64,000 nucleotides of DNA from an uncultured Roseobacter sp. (GTDB taxonomy: Bacteria; Pseudomonadota; Alphaproteobacteria; Rhodobacterales; Rhodobacteraceae): contig NZ_CANLYL010000008.1 in NCBI RefSeq assembly GCF_947495275.1, forward strand, positions 186,001-250,000. Reading direction: 5' to 3'. Shown here piece by piece: positions 17,384 to 26,168 of the stretch; within the stretch, counting starts at the first letter, position 1; every line of letters begins with the position of its first letter. Made by a program: the position numbers and the translations under genes. The notes below the pieces were generated by a model. That model ran no database searches. It was not told the DNA's origin and saw only the letters and a program-made list of their open reading frames with translations.

Positions 17384-18863
17384 GCTCAGCGGCTAAGTCC
17401 TTGGTTTGTTCATAGAGCCTGCGGAACAACGCGTAGTGTTTTTCGTAGATCGGATCACCTGCCGCCTCTATGGTCTCCGACACCGGGTTCCACGCGGAAA
17501 TATCTGCGCGTTTCACCACGCCAATTGCCAATGCAGCGAGAAAGGCATCACCGTAACTCGCGCCGGTCGTTTTCTCGCAAACCACCTGATCAAGTCCACA
17601 GATGTCCGACGTCGCCTGTAACCAGAGACGGTTTTGCGTCCCCCCGCCGACAGCCAGTAATCGTTTAGGTCGCTGCCCCAGATCTGCAAAGGTATCCGTT
17701 ACATGGCGCGTGCCATAGGCAATACCTTCGATGAGCGCGCGGTACATGTCTCCACGCGTGTGTGTCAGGTTCAGACCAAAGAAAGCACCTTTTGCATTAA
17801 TGTCATGGATCGGCGTGCGTTCTCCCGAGAAATAGGGCAAAAGCAGGAGCCCATTGGCCCCCGGCGGGGAGGCCATCGCTTCTTGTGCGAGAGTGGAAAA
17901 GGCGTCCTCCATCTCCAGATCACGTGCGATATGGTCGCGAAACCAATGGGTCAGCGTGCCGGAGGTCGCCAGCCCGGCCATGGAGGCATGCTCTCCTTCA
18001 AAAAGCCAGGGGGCATACCAGATTGCCGGATCGCTGACCGGCGACGCAGCTCGCAGAATGATAAAGATGGTGGAGCCATACATCATCATCATGTCGCCTG
18101 GGCCGTCGACACCGACCGAGAAAGCCTCCGCCGCCGCGTCGATTGTACCGGCAGTGACCGGTGTTCCCGCGGCCAGCCCCGTTGCTTCGGCGGCTTCGGC
18201 CGTAATTTCGCCGGCGATCTCGCCCGACCAGAGCAACCGTGGCAGCTTTTCGAGAGGGACAATATCATCTGCCATATCACTGACCCAGGATTGCGTGGTG
18301 ACGTCATATAGCGGAGAGAAATTCGCGGCGGTGTAGTGATCAATCACGATCTCGCCGGTCAGACGCTGCACCAGAAAACTGGTGGACGTCAGGATATGGG
18401 CCGTTTTTGCATAAATTTCCGGGCACTCCTGTTTCAGCCACAGGATTTTGGGTCCGACGGACTGCGAGGTCAGCGCGTTGCCACAGCGCGCGATGATCGT
18501 CTCCTCTCCGATACGATCCGTCAGCGCCTGCACCTGCTTTTCGGCACGCCCATCCACGCCATAAAGAACCCCGTTCATCAACGGGTTCCCCTCTGTGTCA
18601 ACCGGCAGCATGCAGGGTCCAATGGCACTGCATGCGACAGCTTTTATGTCGCGCGGGTCAATATCGCTTTGCGCCAACAATCGCTGAGAGACAAAAACAA
18701 AATCTCCCCACCAATCCTCCTCCGGTCGGTGCTCTGCCCAGCCGGGTTGTGGCACCAACATCTGGTGGCCGCGCGCAGCCTGCGCGATAACAGTCCCCGC
18801 GTGATCGACAAGAACTCCCTTGGTTTCAAAGGTGCCGACATCAATGCCGATCGTGTAGGCCAT
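17373..18863 (-). CDS. FGGY-family carbohydrate kinase (xylulokinase-like)
   Basis: A 496-residue kinase of normal FGGY length. The N terminus MAYTIGIDVGTFETKGVL is the phosphate-binding loop of the actin-like ATPase fold, and the C-terminal half has the adenosine motif AVGGGTQNRLWLQATSD near residue 405. FGGY kinases phosphorylate ketoses, polyols or glycerol. The active-site Asp lies in GTIDAAAEAFSVG near 240. The ATG overlaps the end of the M42 gene by one base, so BtpA, M42 and kinase form one operon. The sugar is unknown. Confidence 0.9.
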   Translation of the reverse strand: MAYTIGIDVGTFETKGVLVDHAGTVIAQAARGHQMLVPQPGWAEHRPEEDWWGDFVFVSQRLLAQSDIDPRDIKAVACSAIGPCMLPVDTEGNPLMNGVLYGVDGRAEKQVQALTDRIGEETIIARCGNALTSQSVGPKILWLKQECPEIYAKTAHILTSTSFLVQRLTGEIVIDHYTAANFSPLYDVTTQSWVSDMADDIVPLEKLPRLLWSGEIAGEITAEAAEATGLAAGTPVTAGTIDAAAEAFSVGVDGPGDMMMMYGSTIFIILRAASPVSDPAIWYAPWLFEGEHASMAGLATSGTLTHWFRDHIARDLEMEDAFSTLAQEAMASPPGANGLLLLPYFSGERTPIHDINAKGAFFGLNLTHTRGDMYRALIEGIAYGTRHVTDTFADLGQRPKRLLAVGGGTQNRLWLQATSDICGLDQVVCEKTTGASYGDAFLAALAIGVVKRADISAWNPVSETIEAAGDPIYEKHYALFRRLYEQTKDLAAELSG

Positions 18864-19957
18864 CAGGTGTAATCATCCCTGTTCAGTGAGAAATCCGGGG
18901 CGATGCGGCTCAGTGCCGCCTCCAGAAGCTGCGTCAGCGCAACAAGGTCATTCACATCACAAACCTCACGGGCCGAATGGGAATAGCGCATTGGAAACCC
19001 GACATCTATCGACGCAACGCCTTCACCCACAAGCTGCACATAGGACAGATCAGTCAAAACACCCGTTTGCGCAGAGCGTTGCAACGCGATCCCTTCTGCC
19101 TCAGCGGTGGTTTCAAAAAGACGCACCATGGCAGGGTGCGGGATCACGCCGTTAAGTGTCCCGCGTCCGTGAAACGAATAGAGACTGATCCCGGGGCCAC
19201 CACCCAATACAACATCCCCCCGCTCCGCCATATCGGGCGTGTCCGTTGCCAGCATCAGGTCAAGCTGGATCGCGATATCGGGCCGAAGCTGTTGCGCCAG
19301 CGGCTGCGCGCCACGCAAGTTGAATTCCTCAAGCACGGTAAATGCCAGATCAACTGGAGGGCCATCCGCGCGGTCTTTGAGGCGACGCGCCACTTCCAGC
19401 AGCACGGCACAGCCGGCCCGGTCATCCACACTTGTCCCGGCAAGGCGTTCGCCCTGCAATTCGGTCACGTGCGGCGCATAAACGACCGGCGTACCGATCC
19501 GAATACCCGCTGCGTCGACCTCTGCCGCCGAGGACATCCCGGTGTCGACGAAAAGCTCCGCGTAGGGCGCAACTGTGTATTTCTCGTCCGGGCGGGTCGC
19601 GTGATGGCTCTTGTTCGCGATGACACCTGGCACATCGCGCCCTTCCCCGACACATACGAGCACCTCCTGCGCGGCCAAGGCCCGCTCGGGCACACCCCCC
19701 AACCGCTCCAACCTGATCAACCCGTCCGGTTCGATCCGTCTGACGATGAAGCCAAGCTGGTCCATATGGGTGAACAGCATCACGCGCGGCCCTGTGCCAG
19801 GGAAATGAGCCGTCAGATTTCCCAGTCTGTCGGTATGGCTCTCGACGCCGATCTCCGTCAGCCGGTCACGCAGATGGCGGCGCACGCGATCCTCGTGGCC
19901 TGAAAGGCCGGGAACACGCATGAGCGCTGCGAGATCATCCTTGATCCTCTGCTTCAT
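18863..19957 (-). CDS. M42-family metallopeptidase
   Basis: A 364-residue cytoplasmic protein of the M42 (glutamyl aminopeptidase, cellulase-M) family. Metal ligands are recognisable: H64 region in LFTHMDQLG, the bridging Asp in GTSVDDRAGC near 175, the EE pair in TVLEEFNLRGAQ near 210, and a late His in PMRYSHSAREVC. The ATG at 19957 overlaps the BtpA stop (ATGA), so the 21-residue upstream extension is dismissed. M42 proteins cut N-terminal residues from peptides; why one sits in a sugar operon is unclear, though M42 members are repeatedly found beside sugar genes. Confidence 0.88.
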   Translation of the reverse strand: MKQRIKDDLAALMRVPGLSGHEDRVRRHLRDRLTEIGVESHTDRLGNLTAHFPGTGPRVMLFTHMDQLGFIVRRIEPDGLIRLERLGGVPERALAAQEVLVCVGEGRDVPGVIANKSHHATRPDEKYTVAPYAELFVDTGMSSAAEVDAAGIRIGTPVVYAPHVTELQGERLAGTSVDDRAGCAVLLEVARRLKDRADGPPVDLAFTVLEEFNLRGAQPLAQQLRPDIAIQLDLMLATDTPDMAERGDVVLGGGPGISLYSFHGRGTLNGVIPHPAMVRLFETTAEAEGIALQRSAQTGVLTDLSYVQLVGEGVASIDVGFPMRYSHSAREVCDVNDLVALTQLLEAALSRIAPDFSLNRDDYT

Positions 19958-20754
19958 GCGCGCGCCCGGCGTACGATATCCATGAATTCCTGGGCGCGGT
20001 CCGGGTCGATGGCGTTCCAAGTATCGCCATCGACCTTCAATGAGGATCCAACGATACAGCCATCAGCGATTGCCAATACATCGGCAACCGTCGCATGTTT
20101 GACCCCGGTATTGGCCATCACGGGCGTCTGGGGCAGCACTTTTTTCACGGCTTCCAGATCCGACAAGGCCGCCGCCTCTCCGGTAATCTGACCCGAGACG
20201 AGAATGGCGTCGGGGATGGAAGAAAATACGGCACTCCGCGCGCGGTCCGCGAGGCTACGTTGATCAAGCGAATGGGCGAATTCGGCCGAGACATTGTAGA
20301 GCATCGCCATGTCCGGGCGCCCCAACCGATCACGGTAGCGCATCGCCTTGCCTGCATCAGGTGTCCAGAGGCCCATATCAGAAGCATATGTGCCCGTGAA
20401 AATCTCCCGTACAAAGGCGGCTCCGGTTGCGACCCCCAATGCGATGCTCGACATGGGATCCCACAGCACGTTCACGCCGAATGGCACGGTGATCTCGGAT
20501 TTCAAGGCACCAATGAGCGCGGCCATGGTGGCCGTCGATACAGTATCAACTTCGAATTCGTAGGGTCGGTCATTTTCATTACCGAACATGACCGCATCAA
20601 AACCCGCGTCCTGAAGCGCATGCAAATCAGCCCGGGCCAGCGCCAATAAGTCAACAGAGGGATCAAATAGCGGCGATCCGGGCAAGGCACCAATATGGAC
20701 CATCCCAATGACCGGCTTTGCCTGCCCAAAAGCTTCTTTGAATTTTTTCGTCAT
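19954..20754 (-). CDS. BtpA/SgcQ-family TIM-barrel protein
   Basis: A 266-residue protein of the BtpA family. The family was named from a cyanobacterial photosystem I factor, but relatives such as SgcQ lie in sugar operons. Typical segments are GMVHIGALPGSP near the N terminus, FGNENDRPYE, and TGVKHATVADVLAIADGCIVGSSLK toward the end (phosphate-binding glycine pattern of TIM barrels). The start at 20754 follows GGAGGATATTTG. It is the first gene of a BtpA-M42-FGGY operon. Enzymatic role unknown; a sugar-phosphate aldolase or epimerase is plausible. Confidence 0.85.
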   Translation of the reverse strand: MTKKFKEAFGQAKPVIGMVHIGALPGSPLFDPSVDLLALARADLHALQDAGFDAVMFGNENDRPYEFEVDTVSTATMAALIGALKSEITVPFGVNVLWDPMSSIALGVATGAAFVREIFTGTYASDMGLWTPDAGKAMRYRDRLGRPDMAMLYNVSAEFAHSLDQRSLADRARSAVFSSIPDAILVSGQITGEAAALSDLEAVKKVLPQTPVMANTGVKHATVADVLAIADGCIVGSSLKVDGDTWNAIDPDRAQEFMDIVRRARA

Positions 20755-20877
20755 CAAATATCCTCCGCACCCGACAGTAAGAGGGGCAAAGGGTTCACGC
20801 AAAGAGAAACTGGAGTAAGCTGCGTACTAGCCAGTCAAGCCCCCTCACTTGGCAGCAAAGAATAGGAAAGCACCTTC

Positions 20878-21720
20878 ATGAAAATCGACGCGCATCAACA
20901 TTTCTGGAACCCCGCGCGCGGCGACTACGATTGGATGCCCAAGGACAACGCCATTTTGAACAGACCCTATGCCCCCGATGACCTCGCTCCAAAACTCGCG
21001 AAACACGGATTTGAGGGCACCGTGCTCGTTCAGGCGGCTGCAACCATTGAAGAAACCGAATACATGCTGGGCATGGCGGATGCGACACCCTCCATCAAAG
21101 GCGTTGTCGGATGGATCAATTTTGAGGATGACCGTCAGATTTCGCATCTTCGGCGGCTGGCAGCCCACCCGAAATTCCTGGGCGTCAGGCCAATGATCCA
21201 AGACATTGCCGATGTTAACTGGATGCTGCGAGAGGACGTTCAATGGGCCTACCGGGCTCTCATTGATCTTGATCTCACCTTCGATGCGCTGGGGTTCCCC
21301 AAACATCTGCCAAATTTCCTGCAGCTGGTGAAATCCTATCCGAGCATGAGGGTGGTTCTTGATCATTGCATGAAGCCACAAATCCGAGATCAGCAAGCCG
21401 GTGATGATGCGTATTCGGACTGGGCGGAAGGGATATCGCGTCTGGCGGATCAAACCGAAGCGTATTGCAAACTTTCGGGCCTCGTCACGGAAACCCGCGA
21501 CGGTTGGTCCGTGGAAGATTTGCGCCCCTTTGCCCGGCACATCCTGAACGCGTTTGGACCCAAACGGGTTATGTGGGGATCCGACTGGCCGGTATGTCGG
21601 CTACAGGCGAGCTATGATGACTGGTATGACCTTGCGATGGGGCTCACGTCGCACCTGACCTCCGACGAACAGGCTGCGATCTTCGGTGATAACGCCGCAC
21701 GGTTCTATGGTCTTCCCTGA
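20878..21720 (+). CDS. Amidohydrolase-family lactonase (L-fuconolactonase-like)
   Basis: A 280-residue amidohydrolase_2 enzyme. Metal and catalytic residues: DAHQHFW at residues 4-10 (HxH), the His in VVLDHCMKP near 164, and the Asp in MWGSDWPVC near 239. Relatives open the lactone ring of L-fuconolactone, L-rhamnonolactone or 2-pyrone-4,6-dicarboxylate. It is divergent from btpA across 123 bases. With FucU and the isomerase-like barrel it suggests oxidation of a sugar to a lactone, yet no sugar dehydrogenase is in the window. Confidence 0.88.
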   Translation: MKIDAHQHFWNPARGDYDWMPKDNAILNRPYAPDDLAPKLAKHGFEGTVLVQAAATIEETEYMLGMADATPSIKGVVGWINFEDDRQISHLRRLAAHPKFLGVRPMIQDIADVNWMLREDVQWAYRALIDLDLTFDALGFPKHLPNFLQLVKSYPSMRVVLDHCMKPQIRDQQAGDDAYSDWAEGISRLADQTEAYCKLSGLVTETRDGWSVEDLRPFARHILNAFGPKRVMWGSDWPVCRLQASYDDWYDLAMGLTSHLTSDEQAAIFGDNAARFYGLP

Positions 21721-22550
21721 TCCAGCAGGAAATCACTGACGACATCCCTCGACAGGGCGGCACGCTGCTCCAAACGGCTGGCAACGTGGCAAGCTGCCGC
21801 CGCCTGAGCAAAGTCGATGGCCCCTTCGATGGTTTTGCCGCCGTCGACCGCCGCAGCCAAAGCACCCATAAACATATCCCCCGCACCGTGAGAGGACGTC
21901 ACCTCAACGCTGAAGCCTGGGTAGGTATTCCCTGCGTAGCACACCCCTTCCGGGCCAAGGGTTGTGAGAATTTTTGGACCGTCTTGTAAATGCCGGTAGA
22001 ACGCGGCTTCCACCCGATTGACGACCAGCAGATCAGTTAACTGAAGCAGCTCAATCGGCAGCGGCCTTGCTGGCGCAGCATTCAACCAGACCCGGGCTCC
22101 GGCAGCGCGCGCTTTGTGCGCCACACGAATATTGACATCCTCAGGTACTTCGTTTTGCAATAAAACAAGGGATGTCTGCGTCGGGATTTCAATCTTGTCC
22201 GCATCAATCAAGAGGTTAGCTGCCGACACAATAACTGCGCCATAATCACCCTTTGCATCCAGAATGGCCACGCTCATGCCACTTGGGCCGCTATCTCGCT
22301 GAAGCTGGGATGTATCGACACCGCCGCTGAGCAATGAAGCCCGGAGCTTATCCCCAAGGGTGTCGCCTCCGGCACGCCCGGCAAAGACGACCGAAGCCCC
22401 CATGCGCGCCGCCGAAACCGCCTGATTGCCTCCTTTGCCGCCAAAGACGTAGTCTACGGCTGAGCCCGCTACGGTCTCATCCAGCGATGGCAAATGCGGT
22501 GCCCGCACCACCACATCCCAATGCAATGATCCGACGACCAGAAGCGTCAC
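21705..22550 (-). CDS. PfkB-family carbohydrate kinase
   Basis: A 281-residue ribokinase-like kinase, slightly shorter than usual. The N-terminal signature GGKGGNQAVSAARMG is at about 36-50, and the C-terminal signature is SSHGAGDMFMGALAAA near 215, with the catalytic Asp in GAGD. The GTG start at 22550 overlaps the stop of the upstream TIM-barrel gene (GTGA), so the two are co-translated. Its 3' end overlaps the convergent lactonase gene by 16 bases. Likely acts on the product of the barrel enzyme. Confidence 0.88.
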   Translation of the reverse strand: MTLLVVGSLHWDVVVRAPHLPSLDETVAGSAVDYVFGGKGGNQAVSAARMGASVVFAGRAGGDTLGDKLRASLLSGGVDTSQLQRDSGPSGMSVAILDAKGDYGAVIVSAANLLIDADKIEIPTQTSLVLLQNEVPEDVNIRVAHKARAAGARVWLNAAPARPLPIELLQLTDLLVVNRVEAAFYRHLQDGPKILTTLGPEGVCYAGNTYPGFSVEVTSSHGAGDMFMGALAAAVDGGKTIEGAIDFAQAAAACHVASRLEQRAALSRDVVSDFLLDQGRP

Positions 22551-23533
22551 GCCAACATCACCGCCTGCACCAAGCGCATGGCCGCTGGCGCATCCTGACG
22601 CGCGATTGCTTTTTCAAGCTGGGCATCCACCATAAGCCGGCTTGCGATGCGCCGCAGTCGTTCCACCACCTCGATATTGGTACGTGCCTCCTCAACCGGA
22701 TCTAGACCTGAATGGTCCGGGAAAGTGTCAAAATAGAGCGCCCCATCATAGCCTGCACGCTCAAGTTCAACCAGTAATTCAACGGTTTGTACCGGATGAA
22801 CCGCACCGACCATCAGGCCGTTATCCCATTTTCCGTACCCGTCATTCAGGTGCACGCCGAGAATGCGCGAGTGGCGCGCAACAAGTGCAGCCGCAAAAGC
22901 GGGCATCTCATCAGCGTAAAGTACGTGTGCAAAATCAAGCGTCACACCCGTGTTGGAGCGGCCAATTTCCTTGATCGCCAAAAGAGTGGTTGCCACATCC
23001 GGCATCAACGCGAAAGCGCGCGGCTCGTTGGGTTTGTATTCAAGTGAAATGTCGATCGCTGGATTGTGGTCACACACCTCGATAATCGCCTCAATGGTGC
23101 GCGCCCAGGCCTGCGCATAATCCATCTGAAAGGAGTAATCGAAACCATCCTGGCCCATCCAGAGTGTCATCAACCGGCCGCCCATGTCTGCCAGCACATC
23201 AAGCCCCCGCTTCGTTTCGTCAATGGCGGCACGGCGCACGGCCGCATCGGGGTGTGTGAACGCGCCCAGCTTGTAGCCCGGATCAGTATAATAACGCATG
23301 GCCATACCATTCAGCACCATGCCGTTTTCCATCATGACACGGCCAAGATCATTCGGACGGTCGTCAACAAAATGATCGGGGTAGTTCAGATCCGCTGCCG
23401 TGAGGCCCGCTATTGCAGCGCGTTCCAGCAGGTCAGCGGTGGTTATTTTGTTCTTGCCGGGCCAGTAGTCAGCCGCCCCGATCTTGAAGGCATTCAGGCG
23501 GGCGGCAAAGCGGGGAGAATTATTATTGTTCAT
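22547..23533 (-). CDS. Xylose-isomerase-like TIM-barrel sugar isomerase/epimerase
   Basis: A 328-residue barrel of the AP-endonuclease-2/xylose isomerase superfamily. Metal-binding positions appear as SLEYKPNEPR (Glu), VTLDFAHV (Asp), GVHLNDGYG (His) and ALYFDTFP (Asp). The EYKP pattern recalls RhaI-type L-rhamnose isomerases and the D-tagatose 3-epimerase group. The ATG at 23533 was chosen over an upstream start that adds a Cys/Arg-rich stretch. It is co-translated with the PfkB kinase, suggesting isomerase then kinase steps. Confidence 0.85.
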   Translation of the reverse strand: MNNNNSPRFAARLNAFKIGAADYWPGKNKITTADLLERAAIAGLTAADLNYPDHFVDDRPNDLGRVMMENGMVLNGMAMRYYTDPGYKLGAFTHPDAAVRRAAIDETKRGLDVLADMGGRLMTLWMGQDGFDYSFQMDYAQAWARTIEAIIEVCDHNPAIDISLEYKPNEPRAFALMPDVATTLLAIKEIGRSNTGVTLDFAHVLYADEMPAFAAALVARHSRILGVHLNDGYGKWDNGLMVGAVHPVQTVELLVELERAGYDGALYFDTFPDHSGLDPVEEARTNIEVVERLRRIASRLMVDAQLEKAIARQDAPAAMRLVQAVMLA

Positions 23534-23695
23534 ATGAAAGACCCTAGCCCGCCGACAGCTCAAAACGCAATTTTGATGTGGCGGGCACCGCAACCAACAA
23601 AAGTCGCAACCAACAAAAATTTTGCAAAAGCTCGAATTCCCGACGCCCAGCAGCTAACGACGAGGAAGGCACGCGTCACGGAGACCTCAAAATTC

Positions 23696-24073
23696 ATGCA
23701 CTCAGGTAGGTTTTTTCGCACGTTTTGGTTTTGCGTCGGTGTATTGGCCCTGCTTTTTGGTGGAATCGGGGTCGTGCTGCCCGTCTTGCCAACCACTCCG
23801 TTCGTGATTCTGGCGGCCTTTGCCTTTGGCAGGAGTTCTCCTCGCCTCGAGGCGTGGCTGAAGCAAAGCCAGACATTTGGCCCGCTCATAGCGCAATGGC
23901 GCGAACACGGCGCGATCGCGCCTCGTCACAAACTCATGGCTGTGGCCATGATGGGCGCTGCACTTGCCCTCAGCTTTGCCCTTGACGTCAAACCGGCTGT
24001 GTTGCTTGTCCAGACCGCTTGCTTGGGGTTGGCGGGGGCTTTCGTTCTGACCCGACCCAGCGGCCCGAGATAA
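23696..24073 (+). CDS. DUF454/YbaN-family inner-membrane protein
   Basis: A 125-residue protein with the YbaN pattern: a first membrane segment, then GGIGVVLPVLPTTPFVILAAF (Pro-rich conserved stretch near 23-42), a cytoplasmic loop with SSPRLEAWL, and two later membrane segments. A much longer frame is open upstream to 23066, but it is antisense to the barrel gene and shows no family resemblance, so the ATG at 23696 was chosen. Function of the family is unknown. It faces the AraC gene, whose end is 19 bases away. Confidence 0.82.
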   Translation: MHSGRFFRTFWFCVGVLALLFGGIGVVLPVLPTTPFVILAAFAFGRSSPRLEAWLKQSQTFGPLIAQWREHGAIAPRHKLMAVAMMGAALALSFALDVKPAVLLVQTACLGLAGAFVLTRPSGPR

Positions 24074-24092
24074 AACGTTTTTCTTAGAGGTC

Positions 24093-25004
24093 TCAATTGT
24101 TTCGTAACGCGGCTCGATAAGCTCTTGGCGACTGACCAGTTTTGGCCTCGAACGTGCGTGTGAAAGCGCTTCGAGATGAAAACCCAACCAGTTCTGCGAT
24201 GCGCTTCACAGGCAAATCGGATTTACTCAACAACATGGCTGCCCGCCGCATGCGCAAATCCCGCAACAGCTCCATCGGCCCCGACCCATAGGCTGCCGAG
24301 AACCGCTGGGCAAAAGCAGAGCGGCTCATCCTGACGCTTGTTGCAAGGCTTTCGACCGTGTGTGGCTCCCCCGGAGCGTCCAGCATCTGACGCAGTGCAT
24401 TCCAGACCGACGGGTCCGCAAGAGCCGCCATCCAGTAAAGAGCCGTATCATTGGCTGCCAGACGCTTACGCAACATCTCGATCATGCATTGCATCAAAAT
24501 CACCCGGATCATTGCACGGCTGCCAAGCCCCGGGCTTGATATCTCGTGCAGAAGTGCTTGCATTGCAGGGTGCATCCTGTTTGACGCCGTCACGGTCTCG
24601 ACCAGGGGCGCGCGCACCAGATCAATGACGTCGCTGATCCCCCGCAGTCCGACGCTGATATGCGCACAAAGGGCGATCAGCTGCCCGTCCTGCGGTGTCG
24701 CAGATGTCGCCATCAAGCGGGCCAGGTTCAGCGCCGCTGGCTTGCAATCCGGAATAGGCTCATTGACCGTGCCATAGCTATGCAAGGCGTGGCTCTGCAG
24801 TGCCGGAATCAAAACGAGAGATCCGGTCGATACGCGAAGGGATGCCTGACCGTTCAGGGTGATCTCGCCCTCACCCGACAGAATATAGTGCAACGTAGGC
24901 GCGGCATCTCGACCAAGTCCAAGATCGCAGCTGCCTCGCAGCTCGCACAGGGCGAACGGGTTGGACGCAATTTCAAGCTCATCGAAAATATGTTCATAGC
25001 GCAT
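24093..25004 (-). CDS. AraC-family transcriptional regulator
   Basis: A 303-residue regulator with an N-terminal cupin-type sensor (ILSGEGEITLNGQ...VLIPALQSHAL, near 38-75) and a C-terminal pair of helix-turn-helix motifs (TSVRMSRSAFAQRFSAAYG and ELVGFSSRSAFTRTFEAKTG), ending with the usual SPRAYR. The ATG at 25004 places the sensor close to the N terminus; an ATG at 25082 is possible. It is divergent from the Tat-exported hydrolase and probably controls it. Confidence 0.88.
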   Translation of the reverse strand: MRYEHIFDELEIASNPFALCELRGSCDLGLGRDAAPTLHYILSGEGEITLNGQASLRVSTGSLVLIPALQSHALHSYGTVNEPIPDCKPAALNLARLMATSATPQDGQLIALCAHISVGLRGISDVIDLVRAPLVETVTASNRMHPAMQALLHEISSPGLGSRAMIRVILMQCMIEMLRKRLAANDTALYWMAALADPSVWNALRQMLDAPGEPHTVESLATSVRMSRSAFAQRFSAAYGSGPMELLRDLRMRRAAMLLSKSDLPVKRIAELVGFSSRSAFTRTFEAKTGQSPRAYRAALRNN

Positions 25005-25128
25005 AGCCTGACAATGCGGCGCGATGGACGAAAAGGCACGAGAATTTTCCCAAGGGGTCAAAAATTGGACAAAAAGAGACATCTCTATGGCTAAATTCTC
25101 GAGGTGACCCAAACCTCAGGAGAATAAA

Positions 25129-25959
25129 ATGTGCAATTGCGATGATCACAACCCCAGCCGCAAGGATGCTGCAATGTCAAGACGCGCCGCCCTGAAGGGC
25201 GGCATCGTCGCCGCAGCAGCAACTGCCGCTGGCGCGCAAACTGCCTCCGCACAGGCTGCCAGTCCTTATGCCCCGCCGTCAGAACCGGCGCTGCCGCCGT
25301 CCGACATGAAGCTCGACCTCAGCCGTGCGGCATTGGTCGTGACAGATCCTCAGATCGACTTTCTGCACCCCGAGGGCGTAACCTGGGGGGTGATTGGTGC
25401 CAGTGTGACCGAGCACAATACCGTTGAGAACATCGAGACACTTTTCAAAGCAGCAAAAGCAGCAAACATCACGGTGGCAGTGTCGCCCCACTATTACTAT
25501 CCGACCGACCATGGGTGGAAATTTGAAGGTGCACTGGAGAAGTTGATGCACAAGATTGGCATGTTCGACAGAAAAGGACCTACCAATCTGGATGGTTTTG
25601 AGGGGTCTGGCGCGGATTTCATGCCGCAATACAAACCCTATATTGAAGACGGAAAAACCATCGTAACCTCCCCTCACAAGGTCTACGGAAACGACACCAA
25701 CGATCTGTCTCTGCAATTGCGCAAACAAGGCGTTGATCAAGTAATCCTGGCGGGTATGTCAGCAAACCTATGCACCGAAAGCCACATGCGTGAATTACTC
25801 GAAGATGGTTTTGAGGTTGCCGTCGTGCGCGATGCGACCGCAGCAGCAATGTTACCCGAAGGCGATGGTTATCTCGCGGCGTTGATCAATTTTCGCTATA
25901 TGGCCAACGCGGTCTGGAGCACGGAAGAAGCAGTGCAAATGATCAGTGCCGCCGGATAA
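25129..25959 (+). CDS. Isochorismatase-like cysteine hydrolase with a Tat signal
   Basis: A 276-residue protein whose N terminus has SRRAALKGG (17-25) and an Ala-rich hydrophobic stretch ending ASAQAAS, a twin-arginine signal. The mature domain is of the cysteine hydrolase family: catalytic Asp D73 in VVTDPQIDF, a Lys in the SPHKVYG stretch, a cis-peptide GMSANLC with nucleophile C215. Most relatives are cytoplasmic amidases or isochorismatases; an exported one is less usual. The ATG follows CAGGAGAATAAA. Controlled probably by the divergent AraC protein. Substrate unknown. Confidence 0.87.
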   Translation: MCNCDDHNPSRKDAAMSRRAALKGGIVAAAATAAGAQTASAQAASPYAPPSEPALPPSDMKLDLSRAALVVTDPQIDFLHPEGVTWGVIGASVTEHNTVENIETLFKAAKAANITVAVSPHYYYPTDHGWKFEGALEKLMHKIGMFDRKGPTNLDGFEGSGADFMPQYKPYIEDGKTIVTSPHKVYGNDTNDLSLQLRKQGVDQVILAGMSANLCTESHMRELLEDGFEVAVVRDATAAAMLPEGDGYLAALINFRYMANAVWSTEEAVQMISAAG

Positions 25960-25973
25960 TCGACGCTGCGACA

Positions 25974-26002
25974 GACCGCCCCGAACGGAACCCGGGGCGG
26001 TC
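25974..26002 (+). terminator. Terminator-like hairpin after the cysteine hydrolase
   Basis: GACCGCCCCG at 25974-25983 pairs perfectly with CGGGGCGGTC at 25993-26002 around a nine-base loop, 15 bases after the stop codon. A T run does not follow, so termination strength is uncertain. Confidence 0.65.
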
Positions 26003-26168
26003 GACCGTTAGTGTCAAAACCAGCCGCAGATGATGGCGGCGAACAGACCCGGTTTACCTTCACAATTCATATCCGACCCAGCCCGAGAAAAATCTCGATT
26101 CACATATTGTAAACTTAGCTACCTACTAGTAGGTTTCTCACATCAAAAGATTCGAACGAGGTTCTCAA

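Noticed and set aside
19954-20754. Photosystem I assembly role suggested by the BtpA name
   Set aside because: No photosynthesis gene is near; relatives in sugar operons (SgcQ) explain the context better.
23066-23695. Long N-terminal extension of the YbaN-type gene
   Set aside because: Lies antisense to the TIM-barrel gene; the family match begins at the ATG at 23696.
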